Shown: positions 17,432 through 26,738 of the stretch, piece after piece
Layout: the number at the start of each line of letters is the position of its first letter
Numbering within the stretch: position 1 is the stretch's first letter
NCBI RefSeq assembly: GCF_000175215.2
Contig: NC_014817.1
Coordinates: 958,501-1,022,500 of the forward strand
Origin: Asticcacaulis excentricus CB 48
GTDB taxonomy: Bacteria > Pseudomonadota > Alphaproteobacteria > Caulobacterales > Caulobacteraceae
Direction: 5' to 3'
Length of the DNA: 64,000 nt
Notes under the pieces: model-generated
What the model was told of the DNA's origin: nothing
Seen by the model: only the letters and a program-made list of their open reading frames with translations
Databases searched by the model: none
Program-made: the position numbers and the translations under genes

Positions 17432-18270
17432 ACGCGTACAAAGGTCCTGTCGTGTTGCAATTGAGGGATGGCCGTACGCGCGCGCGCGACCTCCGACAGG
17501 TCTATCTCGGCCATCAGCACCGCCGGATGGTCGTGGTCGAGCCGGGACATGACCTCGCCCCACGGATTGATGATCATCGAATGGCCCCACGTTTTACGGC
17601 CATCTTTGTGTTGACCGCCCTGCGCCGGGGCAAAAACGAAACAGCCGGTTTCAATAGCACGGGCGCGCAGCAGCACCTCCCAGTGCGCCTGACCGGTCGG
17701 CACCGTAAAGGCGGCCGGCACCGCGATCATCGACGCCCCGCCTTGCGCCAGCGCGCGGTGCAGATAGCCGAACCGCACATCGTAGCAGATAGTCAGGCCC
17801 AGTCCGCCCCACGGCGTCGGCGCAATCACCGCACGTTCGCCACCGCAGACACCCGCCGATTCGCGATAGACCTCGCCATTGGGCGTGGTGGCGTCAAACA
17901 GGTGGATCTTGTCATAGAAGGCGACCTCTTCGCCCATCTCATCGAAGAATAAGGTCCGGTTGACCGCCCGTTCTTCGCCCGCGACCGGCGAACGGACAAT
18001 GGCCGAGCCCAGCAGGGTCGGGACGCGGTAGCGCGCCACTAGCGCCTTGACGCCCGCCACACAGGCGTCGGCGTCGAGCGTGGTGACGACCTGCGCCTTC
18101 TTCTCCTTGCGCTGCTCCATCAGGTTGGAACATTCGGGCGTCAGGATAAGCTGCGCCCCTGAAGCTACCGCCGTTTCATACAGCGGTTTCAGGTGTTCAT
18201 ACGCGCGCACCGGGTCGGCGGGCGTGTTCAGTTGCAGCAGGGCGACTTTGAGCGGAGCGACCTTTACCAT
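17428..18270 (-). CDS. Carbon-nitrogen hydrolase, Nit1/Nit2-like
   Basis: 280 residues. The nitrilase-fold catalytic triad is visible: Glu46 in LILTPECS, Lys121 in FYDKIHLFD and Cys162 in LTICYDVRF. The sequence context fits the branch that includes deaminated glutathione amidase (Nit1/YbeM), which hydrolyses the amide of deaminated glutathione made by transaminase side reactions. The glutaredoxin gene directly upstream is consistent with a glutathione link. The start ATG abuts the grxC stop, and the end overlaps DUF1178, so the three genes form one operon. Confidence 0.92.
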   Translation of the reverse strand: MVKVAPLKVALLQLNTPADPVRAYEHLKPLYETAVASGAQLILTPECSNLMEQRKEKKAQVVTTLDADACVAGVKALVARYRVPTLLGSAIVRSPVAGEERAVNRTLFFDEMGEEVAFYDKIHLFDATTPNGEVYRESAGVCGGERAVIAPTPWGGLGLTICYDVRFGYLHRALAQGGASMIAVPAAFTVPTGQAHWEVLLRARAIETGCFVFAPAQGGQHKDGRKTWGHSMIINPWGEVMSRLDHDHPAVLMAEIDLSEVARARTAIPQLQHDRTFVRV

Positions 18271-18525
18271 TTACGACGCCAGCAAGGGGTCCAGACCGCC
18301 GCGCGAATCGAGCGACACCAGATCATCGCAGCCGCCGACGTGCAGGCCATCAATGAAGATTTGCGGATAGGTGGCGCGGCCCGACCGCTCATTCATCTCC
18401 TTGCGTAGTTCCGGATCGTTGGAGGCAACGATTTCCTGGTACGGAGCGCCCTTGGAGTCCAGCAGCGCCTTGGCGCGTTCGCAATAGGGGCAGTAGGGCT
18501 TGGTATAGATTTCAATATTCGGCAT
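18271..18525 (-). CDS. grxC: Glutaredoxin 3
   Basis: 84 residues with the dithiol active site CPYC (Cys12, Cys15) after IYTKPY, and the glutathione-site segment around TYPQIFIDGLHVGGCDDL. It uses glutathione to reduce protein disulfides in the cytoplasm. First gene of the grxC-nitrilase-DUF1178 operon; its stop directly abuts the nitrilase ATG. Confidence 0.95.
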   Translation of the reverse strand: MPNIEIYTKPYCPYCERAKALLDSKGAPYQEIVASNDPELRKEMNERSGRATYPQIFIDGLHVGGCDDLVSLDSRGGLDPLLAS

Positions 18526-18635
18526 GGGGGTCCACAGTCAAAACGCAACCTTGTCACAGACCATTATATAGGCAAGGGTTTGCAAGTTTTAAAGACGGAC
18601 CTGTGGCCGACGCGCGACAGAAAGAACGCGCACTT

Positions 18636-19476
18636 TCAGACTTCCATAGCCGGCACCGCGCGGGCCAGCACCAGCACATCGACTTCGCGCGGCCCCGCTT
18701 CCCGCAGGGCTTTGGCGCAGGCCGACAGCGTCGCGCCGGAGGTGAACACGTCATCGACCAGCAGCACCCGCCGCCCGCGCAAACGCCGTGCGCCGGAGGC
18801 CTTTACCGCAAAAGCCCCCTTCACATTCTCAAAACAATCTTCGCGGCGGCCTTTGGCCGTGCGGGCGCGGCTGAACTGCACCGTCGTGGCGCGTTGACGG
18901 ATCAGCGCGTCGGGCACGAAGTCCTTCTAATACTGTCGCGCCAGAGGCCGGGCCAGCTCCGCTGCCTGATTGTAGCAGCGCTGAAACAGTCTGCGCCAGT
19001 GCAAGGGCATGGGCACGATCACATCAACCTCCTCCATCAGCTCAGCCCCGGCCCGCGACACAGCCCGACAGGATGGGCCGCAGATCAAGCCGGTCAGCGT
19101 GTTTGCAGGCCAGAATCAAAACCTTAGAGGCATCGGTATAAAGACAGGCGGCACGGCCACGACGAAAGGGAAACGGCTTTTGCGTGCAGCCGTCGCAAAG
19201 GGCCCCGGCCCCGAGAAACAGCCCGCCTTCAAACGGTCGGGCACACATGTCAAAGCCCTGCCCGGTCAGAAACCGAATGGCGCTCCAGTCATCCGCCATC
19301 AGACCGCCGGCCTGCACCGCGTCTTTCACCCCGGCGGAGCCGCGCAGGTCCGGGTCGTGATTGAGCGCCTGACGCGGATAAAGGGCGTCGAGCAGCCGCG
19401 TCCCGCCTTCGCGCAGACGCGGGACGAGCGCCTGTTCTGTCACCCACGCTTTCAGACCGCCTATGGACAGCCGCAT
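18636..19476 (-). pseudogene. comF: ComF-family phosphoribosyltransferase, broken by a frameshift and an internal stop
   Basis: The 5' part (19476-19042, 144 codons) is a normal ComF N-terminus with the zinc-site region (FDMCARPFE, ALCDGC) and ACLYTDASKVLILACKHADR, then runs into TGA at 19044-19042. The next conserved block, VIVPMPLHWRRLFQRCYNQAAELA, continues in another frame, so a single-base shift lies near 19045-19075. That frame meets TAG at 18929-18927. The same frame then resumes with FVPDALIRQRAT and the PRPP-binding motif VLLVDDVFTSGAT. ComF-type proteins support DNA uptake in competent bacteria. Both halves are well preserved apart from the lesions, so inactivation is recent or sequencing errors are involved. 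Divergent from the methyltransferase, 22 bp between starts. Confidence 0.85.
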
Positions 19477-19498
19477 ACTTCCCCCCTATCTGCGAAGC

Positions 19499-20380
19499 AT
19501 GACAACACCGCGCCTCTTCGATCGTCAACTCTTGCGTCACCGCCTCGACCGCACGTCGGGCGATTTTGTCACAGCCAACTTCCTCAAACGCCGCAGCGCC
19601 GAGGACATGATCGACACGCTTGCGGCCATCAACCGCCGCTTTGACGTGACGCTGGAGATCGGCCGACGCGATGGCACTTTCTCCGAGCTATTGGCCGAGA
19701 CGCCGGAGGTGGCAGCGAAGATCGGCTATCTGATCGAAAGTGACCTGTCGGCCCGCCACTGCCCCGCCGTAGTGCTGGACGAAGAGGCCCTGCCCTTTGG
19801 CGATGATACGCTTGATCTGGTGGTGTCGACTCTGGCCTTTCACACCACCAACGACCTGCCCGGCGTACTGGTGCAGTTGCGCCGTGCCCTGCGGCCCGAT
19901 GGCCTGCTGATTGCCTCGCAATTCGGCGGCGAGACCCTTCATGAGCTGCGTCGCGTGCTGATGGAGGCCGAACTGGAAATCCGCGGCGGGACGGGTGCGC
20001 GCGTCGCCCCCTTTGCCGAAGGGCCGGACTGCGTGGACCTTTTGCGCCGCGCCGGGTTCAACATGCCAGTCGTCGATACGGACAAGGTGGTGGTCAGCTA
20101 TGCCCATCCGCTCAGCCTGCTGCGTGATCTGCGGGCGATGGGAGAAACCAACATCCTGTTCGACCGCCCGCGCAAGGGGTTGAACCGGGCCATCCTCAGC
20201 CGGGCGTTTGAACTTTATGCCGAACGCTACCCGCATCCGGAAGGCGGCGTGCGCGCCACGTTTGAGGTCATCACCCTGTCCGGCTGGACCCCGCACGAAA
20301 GCCAGCAAAAGCCGCTCCGTCCGGGTTCCGCCACGGTGCGTCTGGCCGACGCGCTGGGGGTGAAGGAAGGGAAGCTGTAG
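19499..20380 (+). CDS. SAM-dependent methyltransferase, BioC/NDUFAF5-like
   Basis: 293 residues from ATG 19499. A class I methyltransferase fold is visible, with TLEIGRRDGTFSELL as the SAM site (a degenerate motif I), EALPFGDDTLDLVVSTLAFH, and VLVQLRRALRPDGLLIASQFGGETLHELR. This pattern matches the alphaproteobacterial homologues of NDUFAF5, the complex I assembly factor, which itself hydroxylates rather than methylates. The actual reaction here is unknown. ATG 19499 is chosen because the earlier in-frame ATG overlaps the comF start on the other strand. Confidence 0.85.
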   Translation: MTTPRLFDRQLLRHRLDRTSGDFVTANFLKRRSAEDMIDTLAAINRRFDVTLEIGRRDGTFSELLAETPEVAAKIGYLIESDLSARHCPAVVLDEEALPFGDDTLDLVVSTLAFHTTNDLPGVLVQLRRALRPDGLLIASQFGGETLHELRRVLMEAELEIRGGTGARVAPFAEGPDCVDLLRRAGFNMPVVDTDKVVVSYAHPLSLLRDLRAMGETNILFDRPRKGLNRAILSRAFELYAERYPHPEGGVRATFEVITLSGWTPHESQQKPLRPGSATVRLADALGVKEGKL

Positions 20381-20401
20381 TCTCTGCCCTATGCCAAGGG
20401 C

Positions 20402-20537
20402 ATGGGGAAGTGTCAGTCAGCGGAGCGAACTGACGGAGGGGGATAGCGCATCGACGTCAAAGGCCTTCGCCTCTGATTTCTTTCGAGGCGTCCCCCTCCG
20501 TCAGCTTCGCTGACACCTCCCCATTGCTACGCAACAG
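20402..20537. repeat. Long imperfect inverted repeat between methyltransferase and Nudix genes
   Basis: The left arm (about 20402-20443, ATGGGGAAGTGTCAGTCAGC onward) is complementary to the right arm (about 20491-20524), both built on GGGGAGGTGTCAGCGAAGCTG-type sequence with CTGACGGAGGGGG. A further CTCC/GGAG hairpin follows to 20537. There is no ORF in between. The wording of the arms resembles a high-copy intergenic repeat seen in Caulobacterales genomes (from memory). It fills the gap between convergent genes. Confidence 0.6.
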
Positions 20538-20547
20538 GGAGGAGGGA

Positions 20548-20946
20548 TTAAATCAAATCATTGAGATACGCCACCAACGGCAGGTCTGCCGGGGGCATGG
20601 GATAGTCGCGCATGTCTTTGGGCCGTACCCATTTCAGCGCTGTGTGTTCCTTCGGTTGCGGCGTGCCCTCCCAGCGGCGGATCAGGTAGAGTGGCATTAG
20701 CAGGTGAAACATCTCATAGGTGTGCGAAGCAAAGACGAAGGGAGCCAGACAGGCGGCCCTGGTCGTAATACCCAGTTCTTCCTCAAGCTCACGGATCAGC
20801 GCCGCTTCGGGGGTTTCGCCGGCTTCGACCTTGCCGCCGGGAAACTCCCACTGCCCAGCCAGAGACTTGCCTTCCGGGCGCTGAGCGATCAGCACACGGC
20901 CGTCACTGTCGATCAGGGCCGCCGCAACGACAAGTACGGTTTTCAT
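20548..20946 (-). CDS. mutT: 8-oxo-dGTP diphosphatase, MutT-type Nudix hydrolase
   Basis: 132 residues from ATG 20946, with GGAGGGG upstream. The Nudix box is complete: GGKVEAGETPEAALIRELEEELGI matches GX5EX7REUXEEXGU. The rest (VLIAQRPEGKSLAGQWEFPGG, then TALKWVRPKDM) fits the MutT branch, which removes oxidised guanine nucleotides. An upstream in-frame extension overlaps argJ and is rejected. The gene lies 58 bases after argJ on the same strand, with a hairpin between. Confidence 0.9.
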   Translation of the reverse strand: MKTVLVVAAALIDSDGRVLIAQRPEGKSLAGQWEFPGGKVEAGETPEAALIRELEEELGITTRAACLAPFVFASHTYEMFHLLMPLYLIRRWEGTPQPKEHTALKWVRPKDMRDYPMPPADLPLVAYLNDLI

Positions 20947-20978
20947 AGACGTGCCCCTCCGCCTCGACAGGCTCGGCA

Positions 20979-21001
20979 CCTCCCCCGCTACGCAGGGGAG
21001 G
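20979..21001. repeat. CCTCCCC/GGGGAGG hairpin between argJ and mutT
   Basis: CCTCCCC (20979-20985) pairs with GGGGAGG (20995-21001) around CGCTACGCA. It belongs with the other GC-rich palindromes at 9359, 16967 and 20402. Confidence 0.5.
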
Positions 21002-21004
21002 CGG

Positions 21005-22447
21005 TTAGCTGCGATAGTCACCATTAATGCTGATATACCCATGCGTCAGGTCGCAGGTATAAACATGCGCCGAACCTCGGCCAACGCCGACATCGACGCT
21101 GATTTCCAGCTCCTGTTTCTTCATATAGGCGCTCATCGCCGCCTCATCATAGGTCAGCGATACCGCGCCGTGTTCGGCAGCCACCAGCTCACCGAAGCGG
21201 ATGGCGAGGTGGTCGCGGTCCACCTCTTCCTCGGTCTTACCCACGGCCATGACGATGCGGCCCCAGTTGGCGTCTTCGCCGGCCCAGGCGGTCTTGCACA
21301 GCGGGCTTTCGGCGATCGACTTGGCGATCTTGCGCGCCGACGCCGGTGAGGACGCGCCCGTCACCGTAACCTTGACGAACTTGGTGGCCCCTTCGCCGTC
21401 GCGGATGAGCTGGGTGGCGAGGCTGTGCATGACCTTTTCCAGCTTGTCGCGGAAATCGGCCAGACGCTTGTCGCCCGCACGGCTGATCTTCGGGGCACCC
21501 GCCGCGCCCGTGGCAAACAGCAGCGCCGTGTCATTGGTCGAGGTGTCGCCATCGACCGTCACGCTGTTGAAGGTGGTGCGCGTGTACAGCCCCAGCAGCG
21601 ATTGCAGCACGCCCGCCGAGAGGGTCGCGTCCGTGACGATAAAGGCCAGCATGGTCGCCATGTCCGGCGCGATCATGCCCGACCCTTTGGCGATACCGGC
21701 GATCTTCACCTCTACGTCGTCGATCAGCGCGGTTTCGTAAGCGCCCTTAGGGAAGGTGTCGGTGGTCATGATGGCCTGAGCCGCCGCGTGCCAAGCATCG
21801 GCCTTGAACGACTCTTCGATCAACGGCAATTGCGCGGCGATCTTGGCATCGTCCAGCACCACGCCGATCACGCCGGTCGAAGCCAGCATGATGTCGCGCT
21901 GACGGCAATCGAGCCGGCGGGCCACCGCTGCGGCCGTGCGCCGCGCCGCATCGGCCCCCAGCTTGCCCGTAAAGGCGTTGGCACAGCCGGCATTGCAGAC
22001 CAGCGCGCGGATTTCATTGCCTTCATTGGCCGCCAGTTGCTTCTTGCACCAATCGACCGGGGCCGAACCGATACTGTGGCGCGTGAAGACGCCTGCCGCC
22101 GTGGTGCCTTCAGCGAACTTCATCACCAGCAGATCAGGACGGACGTGCTTGTAATAGCCCGCGCGGGCAATAGCGATATCAACCCCACCCACCGGCGGCA
22201 TGGGCGGCAGATCAACGGCCAGCGGCGACACGGCCAGACCGGGCTTACCCGTCGCGGGTTTGGCGGGCTCAGCGGTTGCGGCCGTATGCACACCCACCAG
22301 CTCAGCCCCTGTTTGCACGGCTTTTTTCAGCACATTGGCCAGTGGATCGAGCGCGGCCCCCAGCGGATTCACCTGACCGCGTTCCTGACCGGAAGCCGCG
22401 GCGGAGGTATCGGACGTTTTGCCGGTCGGCGACGGCGGCTTGGTCAT
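21005..22447 (-). CDS. argJ: Bifunctional glutamate N-acetyltransferase/amino-acid acetyltransferase
   Basis: 480 residues from ATG 22447. ArgJ makes N-acetylglutamate and recycles acetyl groups in arginine synthesis. It cleaves itself before a Thr, here in the conserved KGSGMIAPDMATMLAF segment (the Thr of ATML). Family features include AAGVFTRHS, NAGCANAFTG and NSVTVDGDTSTNDT. The first 70 or so residues (a Ser/Thr/Pro/Ala-rich segment, then an amphipathic helix) precede the usual ArgJ start and form an extension compared with the usual 400-410 residues. Downstream of the PpiC gene on the same strand. Confidence 0.95.
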   Translation of the reverse strand: MTKPPSPTGKTSDTSAAASGQERGQVNPLGAALDPLANVLKKAVQTGAELVGVHTAATAEPAKPATGKPGLAVSPLAVDLPPMPPVGGVDIAIARAGYYKHVRPDLLVMKFAEGTTAAGVFTRHSIGSAPVDWCKKQLAANEGNEIRALVCNAGCANAFTGKLGADAARRTAAAVARRLDCRQRDIMLASTGVIGVVLDDAKIAAQLPLIEESFKADAWHAAAQAIMTTDTFPKGAYETALIDDVEVKIAGIAKGSGMIAPDMATMLAFIVTDATLSAGVLQSLLGLYTRTTFNSVTVDGDTSTNDTALLFATGAAGAPKISRAGDKRLADFRDKLEKVMHSLATQLIRDGEGATKFVKVTVTGASSPASARKIAKSIAESPLCKTAWAGEDANWGRIVMAVGKTEEEVDRDHLAIRFGELVAAEHGAVSLTYDEAAMSAYMKKQELEISVDVGVGRGSAHVYTCDLTHGYISINGDYRS

Positions 22448-22541
22448 GGCGCGCAGCTCCAGTGAGTAGGACATGAAAAAGCGCGGCTTAGCCCCAAATC
22501 ATGACGCTGTGAAGGCTTTTGTGCAGGGCGGTGCGGATTGC

Positions 22542-23540
22542 CTACTTCTTCGGTGCCGTGCGCGAAGACGAAACCGAGGCGGCGGCCTTTTCAGGGCTTT
22601 CGCCGACATCGTCAGCGGCCTCGCTGCCGCTGGCGCTGGAGGCCGCTGCCCCCGCCGGGGCCGAGGCTGGTTCGCGGTCTTCGCTGCTGCTCAGACCCTT
22701 GACCAGAAATTCGACGCGCGCCCCGTCGCGTAAGCCGCCCAGCAGGCCACGCACCTGCTCCAGCTTGAGCGCCGAGACAATGCCCGGACGCGCTTCTTCA
22801 ATCGTCATTGGCTGTTCCGGACGGCGCTCCTCGACCTTGAACACGGCCCAGCCGCCGTCGATCTGCACCGGGCCGGCGATCTGACCCGGCTTGGCGGTCA
22901 TCAGTGCGGCGCGATAGCTTTCCGGGATAACGTCGGTGGTGAAATAGCCCATGTCACCGCCATTAAAGCGCGTCGCCTGATCAATAGAGCGCTCCATGGC
23001 CATGGCTTCAAACAGGCTGCCGCCCTGAAGCTGACGCATCACATTGTCCGCTTCGGGCCGCGTCTTGACGAGGATCAGTCGGGCGCGGATTTCCTCGGAC
23101 TTCTGCGCCAGCTTCACCTGTTCGTCGTAGAGGTCCTTGACCTTTTTGTCGTCAATAGAGGCATCGACGCTCTGTTCCAGAAGCATGTGCCCCAGAATAT
23201 CCTCACGAGCCGCTGCGATACGCCGCTGCGCCAGCTCGGTACGATCAATGCCTTTTTTCAGCGCTGCCTGCGCCAGCAGCTTCTGGTCGATCACCTCTTC
23301 CAGCGTGCGGCGAAACAGGGGCGACGCCAGATCAAAGGGTTCGCCATCGCCGATCAGCCCCTGCTGAACCGCCTCATAACGCACGTCCGACGCCCAGATG
23401 GTATGGCCGTCGATGCGGGCCACGGCGACGTCGCCGGGCTCTGGCGGGCGCTCGTCCAGAGTCGGTTTGTCGCACCCGGCAATCGTCAGGGTCACAAGGG
23501 CCAGAACCGCCACCTGCCTGAGCTTTGTCCAACGCTGCAT
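22542..23540 (-). CDS. PpiC-type periplasmic peptidyl-prolyl isomerase lipoprotein
   Basis: 332 residues from ATG 23540. The N-terminus has a hydrophobic signal and a lipobox-like LTIAGC, so it is probably a lipoprotein facing the periplasm. A SurA-like N-terminal helical domain (DVRYEAVQQGLI; LEEVIDQKLLAQAALKKGI) precedes a parvulin domain (IRARLILVKT; GGDMGYFTTDVIPESY; GGWAVFKVEER). The tail is Ser/Ala-rich and disordered. It should help fold exported proteins. It is divergent from secA, so the export motor and an envelope chaperone share a promoter region (23541-23747). Confidence 0.9.
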   Translation of the reverse strand: MQRWTKLRQVAVLALVTLTIAGCDKPTLDERPPEPGDVAVARIDGHTIWASDVRYEAVQQGLIGDGEPFDLASPLFRRTLEEVIDQKLLAQAALKKGIDRTELAQRRIAAAREDILGHMLLEQSVDASIDDKKVKDLYDEQVKLAQKSEEIRARLILVKTRPEADNVMRQLQGGSLFEAMAMERSIDQATRFNGGDMGYFTTDVIPESYRAALMTAKPGQIAGPVQIDGGWAVFKVEERRPEQPMTIEEARPGIVSALKLEQVRGLLGGLRDGARVEFLVKGLSSSEDREPASAPAGAAASSASGSEAADDVGESPEKAAASVSSSRTAPKK

Positions 23541-23747
23541 ACTGAAAGCTTCCCCGCTGTCGTGCGCATCCAACTTACATTGACAGAACGCAAGCGCAAG
23601 CCTAAGTCAGTCCGCGCGCTTGAAAAGCGCCGGCTCACGCCTATTTGCCTATTACGCCATACACGTGACACCTTGATATTCTCCAAACGGGTGTGTCCGA
23701 ATAAGGCGGACAGGTCAAAATACTGAAATCTAATCGTCGGGTATCTC

Positions 23748-26588
23748 ATGCTGGCTTTCGCCAAATCTCTGTTCGGCTCCGCTAATGAGCGCAAGGTCAA
23801 GTCGATGGGCGGGCGTATTACCCGCATCAATGCGCTGGAACCCCGGATGAAGGCGATGAGCAATGAGGAGCTGGCGCATCAGACCGTCCTGTTCCGCGAA
23901 CGCATTGCCAATGGGGCATCGCTCGATTCGCTGCTCGAAGAGGCCTTTGCCACGGTGCGCGAAGCTGCCTGGCGCTCGATTGGTCAGCGTCACTACGATG
24001 TTCAGCTCACCGGCGGCCTGATCCTGCATCAGGGCGGCATCGCCGAAATGCGTACCGGCGAAGGCAAGACGCTGGTCGGCACGGCACCGGTTTACCTCAA
24101 TGCGCTGTCGGGCAAGGGCGTGCACCTGATCACCGTCAACGACTATCTGGCCAAGCGCGACGCCGACTTTATGGGCCGCGTCTATCGCTTTCTGGGTCTT
24201 TCGACCGGCGTCATCGTATCGGGCATGTCGCCGGGCGCGCGTAAAGCGGCCTATGCCTCGGACGTCACTTACGGTACCAATAATGAATTTGGCTTCGACT
24301 ATCTGCGCGACAACCTCGTCTATAACCGCGAGGAAATGGTGCAGCGTGGCCACCACTACGCCATCGTCGATGAAGTGGACTCCATCCTCATCGACGAAGC
24401 GCGCACCCCGCTGATCATCTCCGGCCCGACCGAAGACCGTTCGGAACTGTATAAGGTGCTGGACGCGCTGATCAAGGACCTGATTCAGGACCCCGAAACC
24501 TTTGAGCTGGACGAAAAGCAGCGTCAGGTCCTACTGTCGGAAGCGGGCTCTGAGCGTCTCGAAGAAATGCTGACGGCGGGCGGGCATCTGGCCGAAGACA
24601 CGACCGGGCTTTACGACGCCGCCAACGTCTCGCTGGTCCACCATGCCAATCAGGCCCTGCGCGCCAACACCCTCTACACGGTCAATAAGGACTATATCGT
24701 CAAGGACGGCGAAATCGTTCTGATCGACGAATTTACCGGCCGTATGATGCAGGGCCGCCGCCTGTCGGAAGGCCTGCACCAGGCCATCGAAGCCAAGGAA
24801 GCCGTCGCCATCCAGCCGGAAAACCAGACTCTGGCTTCGGTGACCATCCAAAACTATTTCCGCATGTACCAGAAGCTGTCGGGCATGACCGGCACGGCGG
24901 CAACCGAAGCGGCGGAATTCGGCGACATCTATAAGATGGACGTGCTCGAAGTGCCGACGCACCGCCCCATCAAGCGTATTGACTATGACGATGAGGTCTA
25001 TCGCACCGAGCGCGAAAAGTTCAAGGCCATCGCCGATCAGGTCGCCGACTGCTACGTGCGCGGTCAGCCGATCCTCGTCGGTACGGCCTCGATCGAAAAG
25101 TCCGACGCCCTGTCGGAATTCCTCAAGACCTACACCTACGACGTCGAAACCAAGGCCGTAAAACCGGAATACGCCAAGCTCGACAAAAAGGAGCTGACGA
25201 AGCTGGGTGATGCCGCCTTCGATATCGTGCGCGGTTCGGGCAAGGGCATTCCGCACAATGTGCTGAACGCGCGCCACCACGAAAACGAAGCCTATATCAT
25301 CGCAGATGCCGGCGTGCCCGGCGCGGTGACCATCGCCACCAACATGGCCGGTCGCGGCACCGATATTCAGCTCGGCGGCAATGTCGATCTGCGGGTACAA
25401 AAGTGGCTCGAAGAACAGGCTGGGGCCGGTGTGGAGGTGTCCAACGAGGCGCTTCTGGCCAAGAAGGCTGAGGTCGAAACCCAGATCGCCGACCTCAAGC
25501 TGAAATCGCTGGCTGCGGGTGGCCTGTTCGTGCTCGGCACCGAGCGCCACGAAAGCCGCCGTATCGACAACCAGCTCCGAGGCCGTACCGGCCGTCAGGG
25601 CGACCCCGGCACCTCGAAATTCTACCTGTCGTGCGAAGATGACTTGATGCGCATCTTCGCCGGTGACCGCCTCAACGCCATGATGAAAACCCTGGGCGTC
25701 GAAGAGGGCGAAGCCATCACGCACAAGCTGCTCAACTCGGCCATCGCCACCGCCCAGAAGCGCGTCGAGCAACGCAACTACGAAATCCGTAAGAACCTGC
25801 TGAAATACGACGACGTGGTCAATGACCAGCGCAAGGCCGTCTTCGAGCAGCGTCAGGAGTTCATGGACACCGAAGACCTGTCGGAAATCGTCTCCGAAAT
25901 GCGCGAAGAGACGATCCGCGACCTCGTGGACCGTCACCTGCCGCCCAAGGCCTATGCCGAGCAGTGGGATATTGCCGGGCTGAAAGAACAGTGCGAGCGC
26001 CTGCTGGGCCTCGACCTGCCGCTGGAAGAGTGGGCCGCCGAAGAAGGCATCGCCAACGAGGAAATCGAAGAGCGCATCCAGACCATTGCGGCACAAAAGA
26101 TGGAGGAACGCCTCCAGCTTTTGGGCCCGGATCAGATGAAGGCGCTGGAAAAGAACTTCCTGCTTCAGATGATCGACATGCAATGGCGTGAGCACCTGAT
26201 GCACCTCGATCACCTGCGCGCGGTCATCGGTCTGCGCGGCTACGGTCAGCGCGACCCGCTGAACGAATACAAGACCGAGGCGTTTGCCCTGTTTGAGACG
26301 CTGCTGGTCAATCTGCGCCACAATGTGACACGCTGGCTGATGACCGTCGAGATCCGCTTCCAGGGTCAGCCGGAGCCGGAGCCGGTGCGTTTTGAGGAGA
26401 TCCACCTCAACCCCCTGACCGGTGAAAACGAACGCGCGCCGCAACTGAGCGACGACCTGACGCCGGAACAGCGCGCCGCCCTGCCCGTCTCGGCCCTGCC
26501 CGCGGGTTGGGAAAGCACCTCGCGCAACGGTTTGTGCCCCTGCGGTTCCGGCAAGAAGTTCAAGCATTGCCACGGCGCGCTGATCTAA
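23748..26588 (+). CDS. secA: Protein translocase subunit SecA
   Basis: 946 residues, the ATPase that pushes unfolded preproteins through SecYEG. Walker A is MRTGEGKT at about 101-108 and the DEAD-type Walker B is IVDEVDSILIDEART. Helicase motif segments TNMAGRGTDIQLGG and QLRGRTGRQGDPG are intact. The C-terminal zinc site CPCGSGKKFKHC is present, needed for SecB and ribosome contact. The length is slightly above the usual 900 residues. A strong terminator follows. Confidence 0.98.
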   Translation: MLAFAKSLFGSANERKVKSMGGRITRINALEPRMKAMSNEELAHQTVLFRERIANGASLDSLLEEAFATVREAAWRSIGQRHYDVQLTGGLILHQGGIAEMRTGEGKTLVGTAPVYLNALSGKGVHLITVNDYLAKRDADFMGRVYRFLGLSTGVIVSGMSPGARKAAYASDVTYGTNNEFGFDYLRDNLVYNREEMVQRGHHYAIVDEVDSILIDEARTPLIISGPTEDRSELYKVLDALIKDLIQDPETFELDEKQRQVLLSEAGSERLEEMLTAGGHLAEDTTGLYDAANVSLVHHANQALRANTLYTVNKDYIVKDGEIVLIDEFTGRMMQGRRLSEGLHQAIEAKEAVAIQPENQTLASVTIQNYFRMYQKLSGMTGTAATEAAEFGDIYKMDVLEVPTHRPIKRIDYDDEVYRTEREKFKAIADQVADCYVRGQPILVGTASIEKSDALSEFLKTYTYDVETKAVKPEYAKLDKKELTKLGDAAFDIVRGSGKGIPHNVLNARHHENEAYIIADAGVPGAVTIATNMAGRGTDIQLGGNVDLRVQKWLEEQAGAGVEVSNEALLAKKAEVETQIADLKLKSLAAGGLFVLGTERHESRRIDNQLRGRTGRQGDPGTSKFYLSCEDDLMRIFAGDRLNAMMKTLGVEEGEAITHKLLNSAIATAQKRVEQRNYEIRKNLLKYDDVVNDQRKAVFEQRQEFMDTEDLSEIVSEMREETIRDLVDRHLPPKAYAEQWDIAGLKEQCERLLGLDLPLEEWAAEEGIANEEIEERIQTIAAQKMEERLQLLGPDQMKALEKNFLLQMIDMQWREHLMHLDHLRAVIGLRGYGQRDPLNEYKTEAFALFETLLVNLRHNVTRWLMTVEIRFQGQPEPEPVRFEEIHLNPLTGENERAPQLSDDLTPEQRAALPVSALPAGWESTSRNGLCPCGSGKKFKHCHGALI

Positions 26589-26613
26589 AACCATATTTTA
26601 AAGCGGCCTGTTG

Positions 26614-26648
26614 TCCCCCGGATGTCACATCCGGGGGATTGCTTTTTC
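26614..26648 (+). terminator. Rho-independent terminator after secA
   Basis: A stem TCCCCCGGAT/ATCCGGGGGA with loop GTCAC (26614-26638), followed by TTGCTTTTTC. Confidence 0.85.
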
Positions 26649-26738
26649 GCGCCCCAAGATTCCCCCGTTGCCACCCCGTGAGGAATTGGTTAACGTCGCT
26701 TAAGGCCTGAGTGGTTTCGGGCACTTGGGGGTATAAAA

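Noticed and set aside
21425..22465. Long open frame antisense to argJ
   Set aside because: Arg/His/Gly-rich shadow composition and no domain; argJ is certain on the other strand.
24531..26594. Long open frame antisense to secA (over 680 codons)
   Set aside because: It mirrors the codon structure of secA, has no protein-family features and no ribosome site; a GC-rich shadow.
26690..26705. TTAA-N6-TTAA near the first DUF2059-like gene
   Set aside because: Spacing is 6, not the 7 required for CtrA sites.
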